From contig NC_092672.1 of NCBI RefSeq assembly GCF_964355755.1, positions 3,224,001 through 3,288,000 on the forward strand: DNA of 64,000 nucleotides. Reading direction: 5' to 3'. The translations under genes were made by a program, and so were the position numbers. Origin of the DNA: Antedon mediterranea. Its lineage: Eukaryota > Echinodermata > Crinoidea > Comatulida > Antedonidae. Below are positions 10,906 through 21,774 of the stretch, in pieces. Numbering within the stretch: the stretch's first letter is position 1; every line of letters begins with the position of its first letter. The notes under the pieces were generated by a model that saw nothing but the letters and a program-made list of their open reading frames with translations, made no database searches and was not told the origin of the DNA.

Positions 10906-12227
10906 GACATGGTCCCTTAATTTAATTAACTTTTGTATAAAAATGAATTTAAAATATTGATGTGCAGTAGAGTGTAATAGAGAATATGAGATACTGTATA
11001 AACAGTCTGGCACAGATTTAGCAGTTCACAATTTGCACATTCATTTTTAGCAACAGTGCGTAACAAATAATAAACCTATTCTTATAAATGTATGTTTACG
11101 TAACCTATCTTAATGTGATCATAACCACACATTATTATAACAATACAGTACAATTATTCTGGTATAAGGCTTATTTATCAGAAATATATAAGTCGGTGTT
11201 CTTCGTCAATAAAGCCAGTTTTTTTGCTGAAATAACTGTACGAACAGAACTTCAGTTGTTTGTGTGTATGCAAATAGTAGTTTTATATTTATTGTATTTT
11301 TATGTACAGTAATTGATCTGTATTGGCCAACTATCACAACTGAACAATTGTATGCCACGGAATTTTTAAACATGTTGCATTAGGGCCTATAACATAAAAA
11401 ATGAACGCGTGTGAAGCTTTAGAAACACACAAAATGTGTTGCGCTACTGGCGCTCCATAGTTCCAACAGGAAGAGGTTGGATGTGTTTATTGTTGGGTAG
11501 CGCCCCTGTACGTTCAAAAACTTTTAAAGTTTTGCGCTAAAAAAGGCAAGTGTTCAGATGACCTCGGGCTTTCTAATTGAAGCAAAGACGTTTCCAAATA
11601 AGTAAATTTACATGACAAATATTTTAAATAATGAAATGAGCTAGAGGGTGAGCTCGCTTCGCTCGCTCCCCCTCTAGGAAGTGTAGACGATGGTTCTCGG
11701 AATGATAAAAATTTTCTCCTTGTACGTTTTCTGTCGGTTACCATTATTGAAAATGCTTGACATTCGTAAAACTAAACTACTCTGTTTCACAGTGTTTTAG
11801 ATGATTAATAACATTTTAAAGTATAGTGTTTATTGTTTGGTAGGGCCCTTTGGGGAGGCAGAGTTATTTGAGGGAGGTGCTTATTCGAGGGATATAATAT
11901 GTAAATTATTTTAGTTTTAATAATATGGTAACATTTATAATCAAATGAAATCCTCTAATATGAAAAGTGGTAAAAAAGAATAACAAATGCTTGGTAAATT
12001 GTAGATAACAGTGCGATGAATTCTACTACAAATAGTATAATGATTATTATTCAGTGATGTTTTATTGGGGAGGCGTTTATTCAAATAAATACCATCCTAA
12101 TAATTATTAATACACTATTTAATTTAAACATCTTTTGAAACTAACTGCCGTGACAGAGTGGGCCCAAGAAAGAAGACATTACGGCTTGCAACATGGGCAG
12201 ACATCTCGGTCCTAACGGGACACAGAT

Positions 12228-12282
12228 TGAGTAAGCTGGCAGGAATAACTATAGATTATTCCTGCCAGCTTACTCAATCAAC
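12228..12282. repeat. Perfect hairpin, about 20-bp arms
   Basis: TGAGTAAGCTGGCAGGAATA and its exact complement flank a loop ACTATAGAT. In segmental copy 2 the left arm is split by the hAT element at 42423. Confidence 0.85.
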
Positions 12283-13844
12283 TATCGGGATTTCACTCGA
12301 TTTTAAACAACATGTCTTATCATCAAATCATCAAATGTAATTTTATAATACTATTTCCCACAATATATTCCGATTCTTTATGGAGTATATTTAATTTGAT
12401 CTTTATTAATTTGCAGTATAATTTTTATTTTTTATTACTGTACCACCTTCACACACGCGCGGCGTGGTTTTTTCTTCCTTCTTCCAAAGGGACACTGTAT
12501 TGATTGATGGAAAGTGCCTGTTTCCAGTCACCTTTAGGGTCAAATATATTATTTTAACTGCTCCCTTGTGTATAAAAGAGAGAAAATAGTTGAAACCAGG
12601 TTGTTGCAAGGTGAACCCGGAAATTACTTTGACCAGCGAAGAATTGAAATTGAGTAGAAAATCTACTGTTGAAATCATAAATTGTGTTAAAAAACTCTTT
12701 ATAATATCTTCCTCTAAGATAGAAATATGAAACAATAGCGTCGATGTGAAAACTAATGTTATCAAATCTACGTTTCGCGGTACATCTGAGATAGATAAGG
12801 TAGGTATCCAAGGCGGAGATTTACCGAAGTTTTTGCATTGTGCTCGCCTATGTCAGAATTAACCATAATTTATATATAGATGAATCAATTGAACCTTTAA
12901 AAAAAAACTTCAGCGCATATGCACGCAATTATTCTCTTTCTGTAGCTTATATTTGTGTTTTAATTTTCAGCTGCTAGGGTTGATACGCATACTAAATCTT
13001 AATCTTAATTTCTATTATTGAGTGCTACTATCGACGATAGTGGTGGTTAATCGTACCGGTAGCTATATAGTCACCCAAACTCATCATTAGTATTTCTAAT
13101 TTAGAAAGTGAACTGCTCATAATATTCAAAATTATTCATAGGCTGAATGTATAATCATAGCTAATTTGTGTCTTAAGAGGATGTCCACAATAAAGTAATA
13201 AGTTTTTTATTTGATTGTTATCCTTGGATTGTAATAACTGATTGCATCATGAATTTAGAGAATCAATCTATATGGTTATTTTAATCATTAAGATCACTTC
13301 TATATGATTTTTTTTATTCAACGCAATTAAGGACGTGAGCACGCGATTTAGTTGACCAATCACGGCGGCGCGATGGATCTGTTGTTTGTGCGGTCAATTT
13401 CAATTGCGTCGTGAATGCCTACGTTCCATCGTAGCTTGAAACCAATCCTTAAACCTATACATTTAGTTTATGGTCCATGCTCGGACCCTACTTAGAACAA
13501 CTTGTCTCAGTTGAAACTTTAAACACATTTAGCATCAATGCTCCAGCTTTCTTTAATTGTTCTTTTTCATTAGATATCCGAACATTACTTACTCTCTTCA
13601 AATATTTACTCAAAAACCACCCAGGTAGCTTTAAATTAATTAATTTTAAGCACATTCTGACGATTTCTATTAAATTTGTATTATTCTGGTGGTCAACTTC
13701 GGTTGGATGGACCATCCTCATAAAATAAATAAACAATAATTAAATAGGTCTAGTAGAAAGATGGAGGACGTACAACAAAGACAACGCATGAACAAATGTG
13801 TTAGAATTAAAAAAAAAAAAAAAAATTCCTGTTTCAACCAGTCG

Positions 13845-13965
13845 TGACATAACAAAACGTTACATGCATCCGTCGGGAGTTCGAACTTGATCTACCCCAA
13901 TACCGGGGTTTCACGAAGCTGCAACTCAACCACAGCCTTACACTGTGCGCTAACTGACCAGTCGT
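13845..13965 (-). repeat. tRNA-derived SINE head (minus), copy in segment 1
   Basis: On the minus strand, TGGTCAGTTAGCGCACAG resembles an A box, and AAGTTCGAACTCCCGACGG carries a good B box, but the spacing is longer than in a tRNA. The paralogue is at 45372-45505. Confidence 0.5.
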
Positions 13966-14079
13966 ATATGTCAATAAAATGTGAACTTGTAGATAGTTTT
14001 AGGTAATCTCTTCTTCCTCGGTCACATTTGCCTAGACTGAAGAAGAGATTACGTTCCTAAATGTACTTAACCTAACCTG

Positions 14080-15062
14080 ACTAAAGCTTTTGATCGTGTT
14101 GATCATAATGTTATTATAAAAAAGTTGATTGAACTGGGTGTGAGGTCGTCCATAATTCCTATTGTCTGCAGCTTTCTCACTTGCCGTTCTCTCAACACCA
14201 AGTTTGCTGGGATTTTGTCATCTTCCAAGTCACTGACTTGTGGTGTCCCACAGGGGACATTGCTTGGCCCTGTACTTTTCCTAGTACTTACTTATTAACG
14301 ATGCTTGTGTTGATTGCTGCAGACTATGGAAATATATGGATGACCTCACCCTTGGGCAAGTCGTTTGCAAAGGTGATTTGCCTTCCATGCAATCCCTGTT
14401 AGATGGTCTGAGTGTTTGGTGTTCATCGAATAATATGATACCCAAACCTTCCAAATGCCATATCTTGGTTGTCAATTTTCTTAAGGACAAGTCGGATGAT
14501 ATTATATCGCCTTCTTTTAGTCCGAGTGGTTCCATTTTACAAGTAGTTGATCACATAACGCTTCGTGGTGTAATCATTCAAAATGACCTAATATGGAAAC
14601 TTAACACTAATAATATTGTGTCTAGAGCTTCTAGACGTTTATTTTTCTTGTGCATTTTGAAGAAAGCTGGAATCTTAATTAATGATCTGTTGACTGTTTA
14701 TATGGCTTATATAAGACCTATATTATGCTGCCCCTGTTTGGCATGGCGCTATCACTGAAGATATTGAAAAGGTACTAAGAAGGCATTGCGAATCATGCTA
14801 GGTAACAACAACTATTTGTGCTATTATCATGCATTGTCTGTTACTGGATTACCTACTCTTGTAGAGAGAAGAAACTAACTAGTGTTGTCTTTCGGGTAAG
14901 GCTTATTAAAATCCGAGCTGTTTAGAGAAATACTTCCCCCTCTTCATAAGCCAGCTTGGTCTCTCAGAGTCAACCGCTTTCTCGAAGTACATCATTGTAA
15001 AACCAGCAGACTTAGGTCGTCTCCAGTTCCTACCATGGTGGATAAAATTAATAGGCGCCACC
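14080..15062 (+). pseudogene. Non-LTR retrotransposon RT fragment, segment 1
   Basis: Reading starts in TKAFDRVDHNVIIKKL and passes GVPQGTLLGPVL (RT motif), then a frameshift near 14285, then KPSKCHILVVNFL and LGVIIQNDL (thumb), with a further break near 14755. The catalytic Y-x-DD region is disrupted here but reads WKYVDD in the paralogue. This is the Jockey/CR1/L2 type of RT, class not resolved. A perfect 13-bp hairpin (GTAATCTCTTCTT) lies just upstream at about 14005-14053. The 3' UTR continues to about 15450. Confidence 0.85.
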
Positions 15063-15455
15063 AGCTTTTTATTTCTTTTTTTTACCCCAGTATTTTTAAG
15101 ATATCTAATAAGTGAATGTTTTTATTCATGTATGTTTTCTTAATTCATGGTACGATATTTAATTTTAATAGGATGTTTCTATTTTTATAGCAATTTTAAC
15201 TAATTTTTAAATATTTGTAATGCAATTCATTTCAGTCCTGACTGTCATTTTGTTATATATTTTTAATATACCGAAAAAAAAAAAATATATCTAATACTGC
15301 ATTCTTTTTTAAAATTTTAGTGGATTGATTTTCTCAAAAATTGTTTTTCATCCAACAATTTGTTTTGTGAACATTTTACTCCGTAAATTCTTTGGCAATA
15401 CTATGTCTCTTGTCTTCAGAAAACAATTCATTGATTCTCATCTGTAAGACTCGCC

Positions 15456-16125
15456 TCTGAAAGAAAAGTAACAAATTATTAAATTATTTTGTTTGATGAT
15501 CTTGTATATATATATATATATATATAAATATATTCTAATGCTTGGCAAAGGACCATCAAACAAAATAATTAATTAATTTATACCGTATATATATATACAA
15601 ATCTTTATATAATTTTCCACAATAATATTTACAGCAGAACAGAGGGTACATTATGCTATGCAACAACTGCAACAATATTAAGTATTTATATTAATAAACT
15701 TATACATATAAAATACAGTAGTAAAAAGCTATTCACATTTTTGAAACACTCTTGATAAAGATTAAAGTTCTGTCTACACTATCAAACTAGTTTGACAAAA
15801 AACTGTGATGTACACAAATATGGTAGTGATATGCCCAAATATGGTAGTGATATCATTGTGTCTATATTTGGGCACATCACATTTTTTGTCACATAAAGTT
15901 TGATAGTGTAGACAGAGCTTTATACATACTGTCAAAAATGCTATTCAAATTTTTGAACATTTATAAAGAAGTTTCCAAATACTTGATTTTAACTTACCTT
16001 GCAAATATAATCATGGCGATGAGGCTAAAAATGAATTCAAATGCAAGGAAAATAATTGGAATTATATTTAAAATGACCTCAACACGTAGCACGTATGGTT
16101 GCCATTTAAGGTAATACACATAAAC
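15456..16125 (-). pseudogene. TMEM216-like exon D and partial exon C fragment, segment 1
   Basis: On the minus strand, the 3' part of the transmembrane exon (YYLKWQPYVLRVEVILN..FAR) ends at a consensus donor. It is followed by an intron containing MITE A, then an exon D acceptor near 15456 coding RGESYR and a stop. The exon is cut at 16125, beside a SINE S. It matches the left-arm type (QPYVLRVE). Confidence 0.75.
15764..15920. repeat. MITE family A copy 4
   Basis: Nearly full copy from AAAGTTCTGTCTACACTATC to GTAGACAGAGCTT, sitting in the TMEM fragment intron. Confidence 0.85.
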
Positions 16126-16130
16126 AAAGA

Positions 16131-16380
16131 TAAGTGAGTGAGTGGCCGAGCGGTTAAGACAGTGGAACCGTAATTACGTAGCCATAACATCGGCAGGGGT
16201 TCGAGGCTCACTCACTCCATGGTTCTGGTGGTAGAACGAGTCTTCTCGGATAAGGACTATAAACCGTAGGTCCAGTGTACACATCTAGCTCGTGTGCACT
16301 TTAAAGAACCTAGTACATCTTTCGAGACGAGTAGGGGGTTACCCCGGTGTATTAGTACATCACAGCCACTGATCACCAAC
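16131..16380 (+). repeat. SINE family S, copy 2 (A and B boxes present)
   Basis: A Ser/Leu-type tRNA head: A box TGGCCGAGCGGTTAAGAC near 16143 and B box GGGGTTCGAGGCTC near 16197, followed by an unrelated body ending GATCACCAAC. Its position between two exon C fragments is shared with the copy at 47674. Confidence 0.85.
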
Positions 16381-16592
16381 TTACCTTCCAAATGTAATCA
16401 TGGCGATGAGGCTAAAAATGAATTCAAAATGCAAGGAAAATAATTGGAATTACATTTAAAAAGACCTCAACAAGTAGCACGTATGTTTGCCACTTAAGGT
16501 AATACACAAATAAACAAAGAAGACTGGTATGCATAACATCACTGATACACCAAGATAGGGTATCTTCTCTGTTAAATTTCCCTTTTTCCTTA
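16381..16592 (-). pseudogene. TMEM216-like exon C, frameshifted
   Basis: The minus strand reads KGKFNREDTLSW or, in the correct frame, LTEKIPYLGVSVML, then YYLKWQTYVLLVEVFLNVIP. One-base insertions in several runs break the frame. It is of the right-arm type (KIPYLGVSVML, QTYVLLVE). Confidence 0.75.
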
Positions 16593-16771
16593 AAATAAAA
16601 TAATTGAAATTCAATGCTTAGTATGGACAAATATTGTAGACTTTTTTATGAGGTATAATTTTCTTTTTTTTTCAGTTACCGATTGAGAGAAAACAAATGT
16701 TGTAATTAAACAACCGATTCTGCTACTGTCCCTAGGTGATGTCTGTATAACTATAGAAAGTTATCCACGTT

Positions 16772-17102
16772 GCTGTCTGCATAAATGCTGTACTTTTAAC
16801 ACCGTACACTGTCATGTAGCACAGTGTCTGTTGACAAGTTACAATGAGTTTATTACCTTAATTATTTTCTATTATAAAAAATTACTTCCTAAATATACTA
16901 AACCTAACCCTCTAAATAATCTCCCTCAACTATTAAAAAATTTAAGAATTAAAAAAAAAGCATGTTCTTTATAGACCTTGAACCGAGGGCTTCAGTGTGC
17001 AACATTAAAGACTTTGCCACTAGACCAAACATTTCGGTTGGCAAACGGTGTTTGTATTTACTCTATATAGCACGTTAAAAGTACAGCATTTATGCAGACA
17101 GC
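16772..17102 (-). mobile_element. Element with 29-bp perfect terminal inverted repeats and a tRNA-like core
   Basis: 29 bases at 16772-16800 (starting GCTGTCTGCATAAATGCTG) are exactly complementary to 17074-17102. Between them, on the minus strand, TTGGTCTAGTGGCAAAG resembles an A box and CCCTCGGTTCAAGG a B box. This combines MITE-like ends with a tRNA-derived interior. Target duplications were not seen. Confidence 0.6.
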
Positions 17103-17396
17103 ATACAATCAGTTTGTTTGTAGTATCAATAAATAAAACTCAAAACCAAACTGATTGATCTTTTCTTTTTTTTCCCTCTGTCTGTGCGTGTTTTTTTTTG
17201 TATATTGCTTGTTTCTCTTAATTCCCATTCTTATACACATATCCATTATTTTGCATAGACATACCCAGAACAAGATACCCACATCTTCTCGAGATTATGC
17301 CTTCCTCCATAGCCTATTTTTTTTTAATTCTCTTTTCTTTTTTCCATCATAATCTTTTTACCATATCATTTCTGTATATAGTACAGTAACATATAT
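17103..17396. other. T/C-rich spacer
   Basis: Pyrimidine-rich sequence. A 65-codon ORF with a hydrophobic translation is an artefact of the T-rich composition. Confidence 0.5.
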
Positions 17397-17561
17397 AAAG
17401 CTGGTTTCCACTAGGCGAATTTATTCGCACGAATCAATAGCGTCAGCTTATACGCATGCGTATTCATGTTTGCATCTTCCAAATACCTCTCTACGCATGC
17501 GTATAAACTGACGCTTTCGATTCGCGCAAACAAATTTGCCTAGTGGAAAATCGGCTTAAAG
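17397..17561. repeat. Palindromic MITE, family D
   Basis: The ends AAGCTGGTTTCCACTAGGCG and its near complement at 17542-17561 pair. Further in, ACGCATGCGTA and TCAGCTTATACGCATGCG pair with CGCATGCGTATAAACTGACG, so nearly the whole 165 bp can fold. A relative is at 54977. Confidence 0.8.
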
Positions 17562-17996
17562 AAAACTAGCTCCAGCTCGATATTTGTGCCAAAATAGATT
17601 TTATTGGCTAATTTTGAGTTGCTGAATTAAAAAAAGTTAGGTGCCATTTTTTCGACCACTCCTTCAGCCGCCATTTGGTATTTCAAAATGGCCGACATTC
17701 CAAACTGAACTTTGTCATCCATGGTATAATCAGAAAGGGAATGAAATACTGATCATTTTATCCCATTAACATCCATATCAAAAAATGCATAGTTACATAG
17801 TTATTTAACAATAAACAAGTCACGTGACCAATAAAGGTCAAAGGTCAACATTTTAATTTTTTCATATACTTTACTGTTTGGTATGGTAGGATGGTTTTTT
17901 TTATTCTGAATACAGTTTTACTAATATCCATTCGTTTTTACTTTGTTTATTGTCATAATTTTCCAGTTATGTAAATAAATTGTTTTTAAATGTAGG

Positions 17997-18357
17997 CCCA
18001 ACTACAAAGTCGATCCTGCCAACATGAAAACCGTATGGCGTTGAAACGCGGAGTCGAGAGCAACAAACTAGTCCAGCCTAAACGGGTACTGGAGCTGATG
18101 CGGCTGCAAAGGCAAAGAAGGAAAAAGCTAAGAAGGCAGATAAGGAGAAGAAAGCAACAAAGACCAAAAAACCAACTGCAAAGAAACCAGCTGCAAAGAA
18201 GGCTACCAAGTCACATAAAAAGGCAAAGAAGTCGGAGAAAAAGAAGCCATCTTCTAAGCCTAAGAAGGCTAAATCTCCTGCAAAGAAACCAAAGACCAAG
18301 AAGCCGAAAACTAAAAAGGCTTCAAAACCACCAAAGAAGGCAGCTGCAAAGAAGTAA
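17997..18357 (+). pseudogene. Histone H1 pseudogene: end of the globular domain plus the C-terminal tail
   Basis: In three reading frames it reads NYKVDPANMKTVW, then ALKRGVESNKLVQ (globular wing), then GTGADAAAKAKKEKAKK and a long K/A/P tail ending KPPKKAAAKK and a stop. Two single-base shifts (about 18036 and 18083) break the frame, and the N-terminal half is absent, starting just after a TGTAG. Linker histone H1 binds the nucleosome dyad; this copy cannot encode it. The 3' flank is shared with both palindrome arms, so it is a third copy of that locus. Confidence 0.85.
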
Positions 18358-19159
18358 AACATTTACAACCAAAAACCAAACGGCTCTTTCCAGAGCCACC
18401 AAAATATCCTAGAGATTTGATTGCTTTCACGTATAACCTAAATATTATGATATACACCACATTCTTTTAAATTAATTCATTTACGAAACAATACAAATAG
18501 TGCAATATTTTTTAATAATTTGCATTTAGAATTGCAAAGAAAAAGCTATTATACACGTGAACAGTTAATATGTATATAAAATATTATTCCTGATAATATG
18601 TAATTCAGTGCTGATGTAATTAAAACATTGCTTATCAAAGAAAATATACTTCGATGGTTGAAGGAGTTGGAAAATAATCAATTCATCTTTTATGATGTTT
18701 AATATCTTGATGCTTTGATTGAGTGCATGCCACTAATTAAATGCAACTGGTGTTGATTATCAATTAATCGATTTGCCCTCCTACGTTGATTTTAGGTTCG
18801 ATTGGATAGCTATTCAGTTCACCTTATATGCAGACGGGTATACAGTAATTTGATTGTAAATTACTGTATACATAAACGGTAGTCCTATATTTATTATAAT
18901 GTATAAATAATGCCCAGTTACAAATGTTTGAACCTTTGATTTCGACAAACGAAAAGTTAAATCTACTGAACTGAGCTGGAGGCTCAACCAATAATTTTAT
19001 CTATGACAATATAAAACAAACGACGATAAAGTGAGGCAACGTTGCACTTTCAAACTTTATTTGTTCATCTTCAGGAATGCATGACATGAAAAACCAACTT
19101 TTATTTCTCACAATAATACAAAAACAATTACTTTTATTGTTTACCATATAACATTATTA
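18358..19159. repeat. H1 downstream flank shared with both palindrome arms
   Basis: Shares GATGGTTGAAGGAGTTGG, CATGCCACTAATTAAATGC and ATCGATTTGCCCTCCTACG with 33.3-33.9 kb (direct) and 27.8-28.3 kb (inverted). No coding sequence seen. Confidence 0.75.
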
Positions 19160-19640
19160 ATAGGCACCACCAGCTTTTTTTTTACCCCAGTATTTTTAAG
19201 ATATTTAATAAGTGAATGTTTTGAGGTTTTTATTCATGTTTTTATAATTCATGGTACGATATTTAATTGTAATAGGATGTTTCTATTTTTATAGCAATTT
19301 TAACTAATTTTTACATATTTGTAATGCAATTCATTTCAGTCCATGACTGTCATTTTGTAATGTATTTTTAATATACCGAAAAAAAAATTAATAAATAAAT
19401 ATATCTAATACTGCATTCCTTTTTAAAATTTTAGGGGATTGATTTTCTCAAAAATTGTTTTTCATTCAACAATTTGTTTTATGAACATTTTACTCATTAA
19501 AGTTGGCAATACCATGTATCTTGTCTTCAGAAAACAATTCATTGATTCTCATCAGTAAGACTCGGCTCTGAAAGAAAAGTAACAAATTATTAAATTATTT
19601 TGTTTGATGGTCTTGCATATATATATAAATATATTCTAAT
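19160..19640 (+). repeat. Third copy of the LINE 3' UTR / TMEM-flank segment, left part
   Basis: Matches 15050-15540 and 46590-47060 (CACCAGCTTTTT, ACCCCAGTATTTTTAAGATAT). It is interrupted at 19640 by the Penelope-like element and resumes at 21244. Confidence 0.8.
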
Positions 19641-20927
19641 TCAATTAAATATCCCGCATCGACAATACTACGTCTCGCTGAACTTGTACTTAATACTACA
19701 GCCTTCAACTTCAATGGAAAGTTTTTTCGGCAAGTTTCTGGGATAAGCATGGGTACAAAAATGGGACCTAACTTTGCTTGCCTCTTTATGGGGTATTTTG
19801 AGCAGAATGTGTTACGAGATTATAAGGGAAAGAAACCAGATTTATTCAAACGGTATATTGATGATTGTGTTGGTGTTATGTCGGGAACTTTAGATGAACT
19901 TAATGAGTTCATTAACTTTGTGAACAATTTTCATCCTGCTATAAAGTTTACTCATGAAATTTCTGACAAGTGTGTGCCTTTCCTTGATATTAGTTTATCT
20001 ATTGATAAACCTGGTCTTTCTACATCCGTCCACTACAAAGATACTGACGCGCACACTTATCTAAATTACAACTCTTCGCATCCTCTAGCTTGTAAGAATG
20101 CTATACCGTATTCGCAACTTGTTAGACTTCGACGTTTATGTAGCGATGATGATGACTTTAACATCAAAGCATCTGAGATGATCGATTTTTTCAATGCACG
20201 CGAATATCCATCTGACATTACTGTGAAATCTCTAAGAAAAGTTTGCCAGTTAACGCACGAGGACACATTGCAACCTACACATAATACAAATGCTTGTGAC
20301 CGCATACCTCTAGTCCTCACGTATCATCCTATGAATAAGAAGGTTATTAACATTGTTCGCGATAACTTTTCAATTTTGACTGAAGATAAATCCGCTACAA
20401 AAGATATTTTTCAAGAACCACCCATGATAGCTTACAGACGTGATCAAAGCATTAAAGACACTTTAGTTAAATCTAAATTACAAAACAAAGGTAATGAATC
20501 AATTGGAACATTCAAATGTAATAGAAATAGATGTTCGACATGTAATTACGTTTCATGTTCAAACCAAATAGTAGGACCTTCTGGTAATTATGTGATCACA
20601 GATCGTATTACGTGCACCACTAGAAATCTAGTTTATTGTATTTCGTGTACTAAATGTAATATGCTTTATATTGGTGAAACTAAACGCAGGTTAGGTGATA
20701 GGTTTGTAGAACATTTAAGGTCTATTAAACTAAAGACTCCCGGATTACCTGTAGCCACCCATTTTTGTAATAATGAGCATTCCCTTTCGGATATTACTAT
20801 TTCTGGTGTTAAAGTATGTAATGGTTCTGAGACATCTCGTAGAATTATAGAAGAAAGAATAATTGTAAAGCTTGGCACTCTTGCCCCTACCGGCATAAAT
20901 GTACAATTTAGATCCTTTAAACATTAA
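19641..20927 (+). CDS. PLE reverse transcriptase (C-terminal part) with GIY-YIG endonuclease
   Basis: The frame is open from the insertion point to the TAA at 20925-20927, about 428 residues without a break. The first ATG inside it is at 19749. RT motifs: QVSGISMGTKMGPNFA, then KRYIDDCVG with the catalytic DD. The C-terminal third has NLVYCISCTKCNMLYIG, a GIY-YIG nuclease core with ETKRRLGDRF after it, and an upstream Cys-rich CNRNRCSTCNYVSC knuckle. PLEs use this nuclease and a telomerase-like RT for target-primed insertion. The intact frame suggests recent arrival, but the missing N-terminal RT half means it cannot be autonomous. Confidence 0.9.
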   Translation, partial: SIKYPASTILRLAELVLNTTAFNFNGKFFRQVSGISMGTKMGPNFACLFMGYFEQNVLRDYKGKKPDLFKRYIDDCVGVMSGTLDELNEFINFVNNFHPAIKFTHEISDKCVPFLDISLSIDKPGLSTSVHYKDTDAHTYLNYNSSHPLACKNAIPYSQLVRLRRLCSDDDDFNIKASEMIDFFNAREYPSDITVKSLRKVCQLTHEDTLQPTHNTNACDRIPLVLTYHPMNKKVINIVRDNFSILTEDKSATKDIFQEPPMIAYRRDQSIKDTLVKSKLQNKGNESIGTFKCNRNRCSTCNYVSCSNQIVGPSGNYVITDRITCTTRNLVYCISCTKCNMLYIGETKRRLGDRFVEHLRSIKLKTPGLPVATHFCNNEHSLSDITISGVKVCNGSETSRRIIEERIIVKLGTLAPTGINVQFRSFKH

Positions 20928-21149
20928 TTTTGCCAGAGACATTCACATATTAACAATTATTTACACTTGAAGCTTTTGTCTTTGTTTTAAATTTCCTGCT
21001 TTATAAGCAACCATTCCTGCTTTGTACACCATAGCTTTTGGAGGCGTGCCTTTATAACTATGCCTTTTGTTTGTTAACATCTTTGATTGGTTGATTTGTT
21101 TTATTATGTAATTTTGTGACTTATATATGTTATCCTTTGTTACAATTCT

Positions 21150-21190
21150 TTTCACCTGATGATGGGCTATGCCCGAAACATGTCGTTAAA
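21150..21190 (+). ncRNA. Hammerhead-ribozyme-like motif in the PLE 3' UTR
   Basis: CTGATGA (21156-21162), a 4-bp helix GGGC-TAT-GCCC (21164-21174), GAAA (21175-21178), and CATGTC ending at the predicted cleavage base C21184. Stem I can pair TTTTCAC with GTTAAAA with one mismatch. Stem III would be only 2 bp in cis, but ACATGT is self-complementary, fitting the dimeric minimal hammerheads described for PLEs. One extra T sits between CTGATGA and helix II, so activity is uncertain. Confidence 0.6.
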
Positions 21191-21455
21191 ATAAATCTAT
21201 ATTGAGGCAGTTTTAACTTATTTGATCTTAAATATATTCTAATGCTTTGCAAAGGACCATCAAACAAAATAATTTAATAATTTATATTATATATATATAT
21301 ATATATATAAATACAAATCTTTATATAATTTTCCACAATAATATTTACAGCAGAACAGAGGGTACATTATGCTATGTAACAACTGCAACAATATTAAGTA
21401 TTTATATTAATAAACTTATACATATAAGCAGTAGTAAAATGCTATTCACATTTTT

Positions 21456-21534
21456 GGTAGCGATATCATTGTGTCCATATTTGGGTACATCACATTTTTT
21501 TGTCACATAAAGTTTAATAGTGTAGACAGAGCTT
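21456..21534. repeat. MITE family A copy 5 (right half)
   Basis: Only TAGCGATATCATTGTGTCC through GTAGACAGAGCTT remains. Confidence 0.75.
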
Positions 21535-21599
21535 TATACATACAGTCAAATGCTATTCAAATTTTTGAACATTTATAAAGAAGTTTCCGAACACTAGAT

Positions 21600-21770
21600 A
21601 ACTTACCTTGCAAATGTAATCATGGCGATGAGGCTAAAAATTAATTCAAATGCAAGGAAAATAATTGGAATTACATTTAAAATCAGCTCAACACGTAGCA
21701 CGTATGGTTGCCATTTATATAAACAAAGAAGACTGGTACGCATAACGCCAATGATACACCAAGATGTGGT
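21600..21770 (-). pseudogene. TMEM216-like exon C fragment, third segment copy
   Basis: On the minus strand, HLGVSLALCVPVFFVYI is followed by a small deletion and KWQPYVLRVELILNVIPII, then a consensus donor. Left-arm type. It runs straight into the CTGTCTGT satellite. Confidence 0.75.
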
Positions 21771-21774
21771 AGCC

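Larger units (their letters stand above)
10443..16610 (+). repeat. Segmental duplication, copy 1
   Basis: Direct counterpart of about 38958-48075. Shared anchors in the same order: ATGGCCAGGTCACCTAAC (10443/38958), an identical 225-base stretch (11088/39397), GAGGGTGAGCTCGCTTCGCT (11641/39915), the hairpin at 12228, the LINE fragment at 14080, the TMEM exon fragments and SINE S. Boundaries are approximate. It lacks the two hAT insertions of copy 2. Confidence 0.9.
19641..21228 (+). mobile_element. 5'-truncated Penelope-like retroelement (PLE)
   Basis: Flanked by an exact 15-bp target duplication TAAATATATTCTAAT (19626-19640 and 21229-21243), which fixes both ends. It contains the C-terminal RT plus GIY-YIG frame and a 3' UTR with a hammerhead-like motif. 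The 5' end lies inside the RT, as expected for a truncated insertion. Confidence 0.9.

Noticed and set aside
11088-11312. 74-codon ORF identical at 39397-39621
   Set aside because: Identity extends well beyond the ORF because of the segmental duplication; the composition and translation show no domain.
16143-16215. Possible functional tRNA-Ser/Leu gene
   Set aside because: The A and B boxes are good, but there is no closed cloverleaf or acceptor stem, and the unit recurs with a long conserved SINE body.
18078-18362. 94-codon minus-strand ORF rich in Phe and Ala
   Set aside because: It is the antisense shadow of the Lys/Ala-rich H1 tail.
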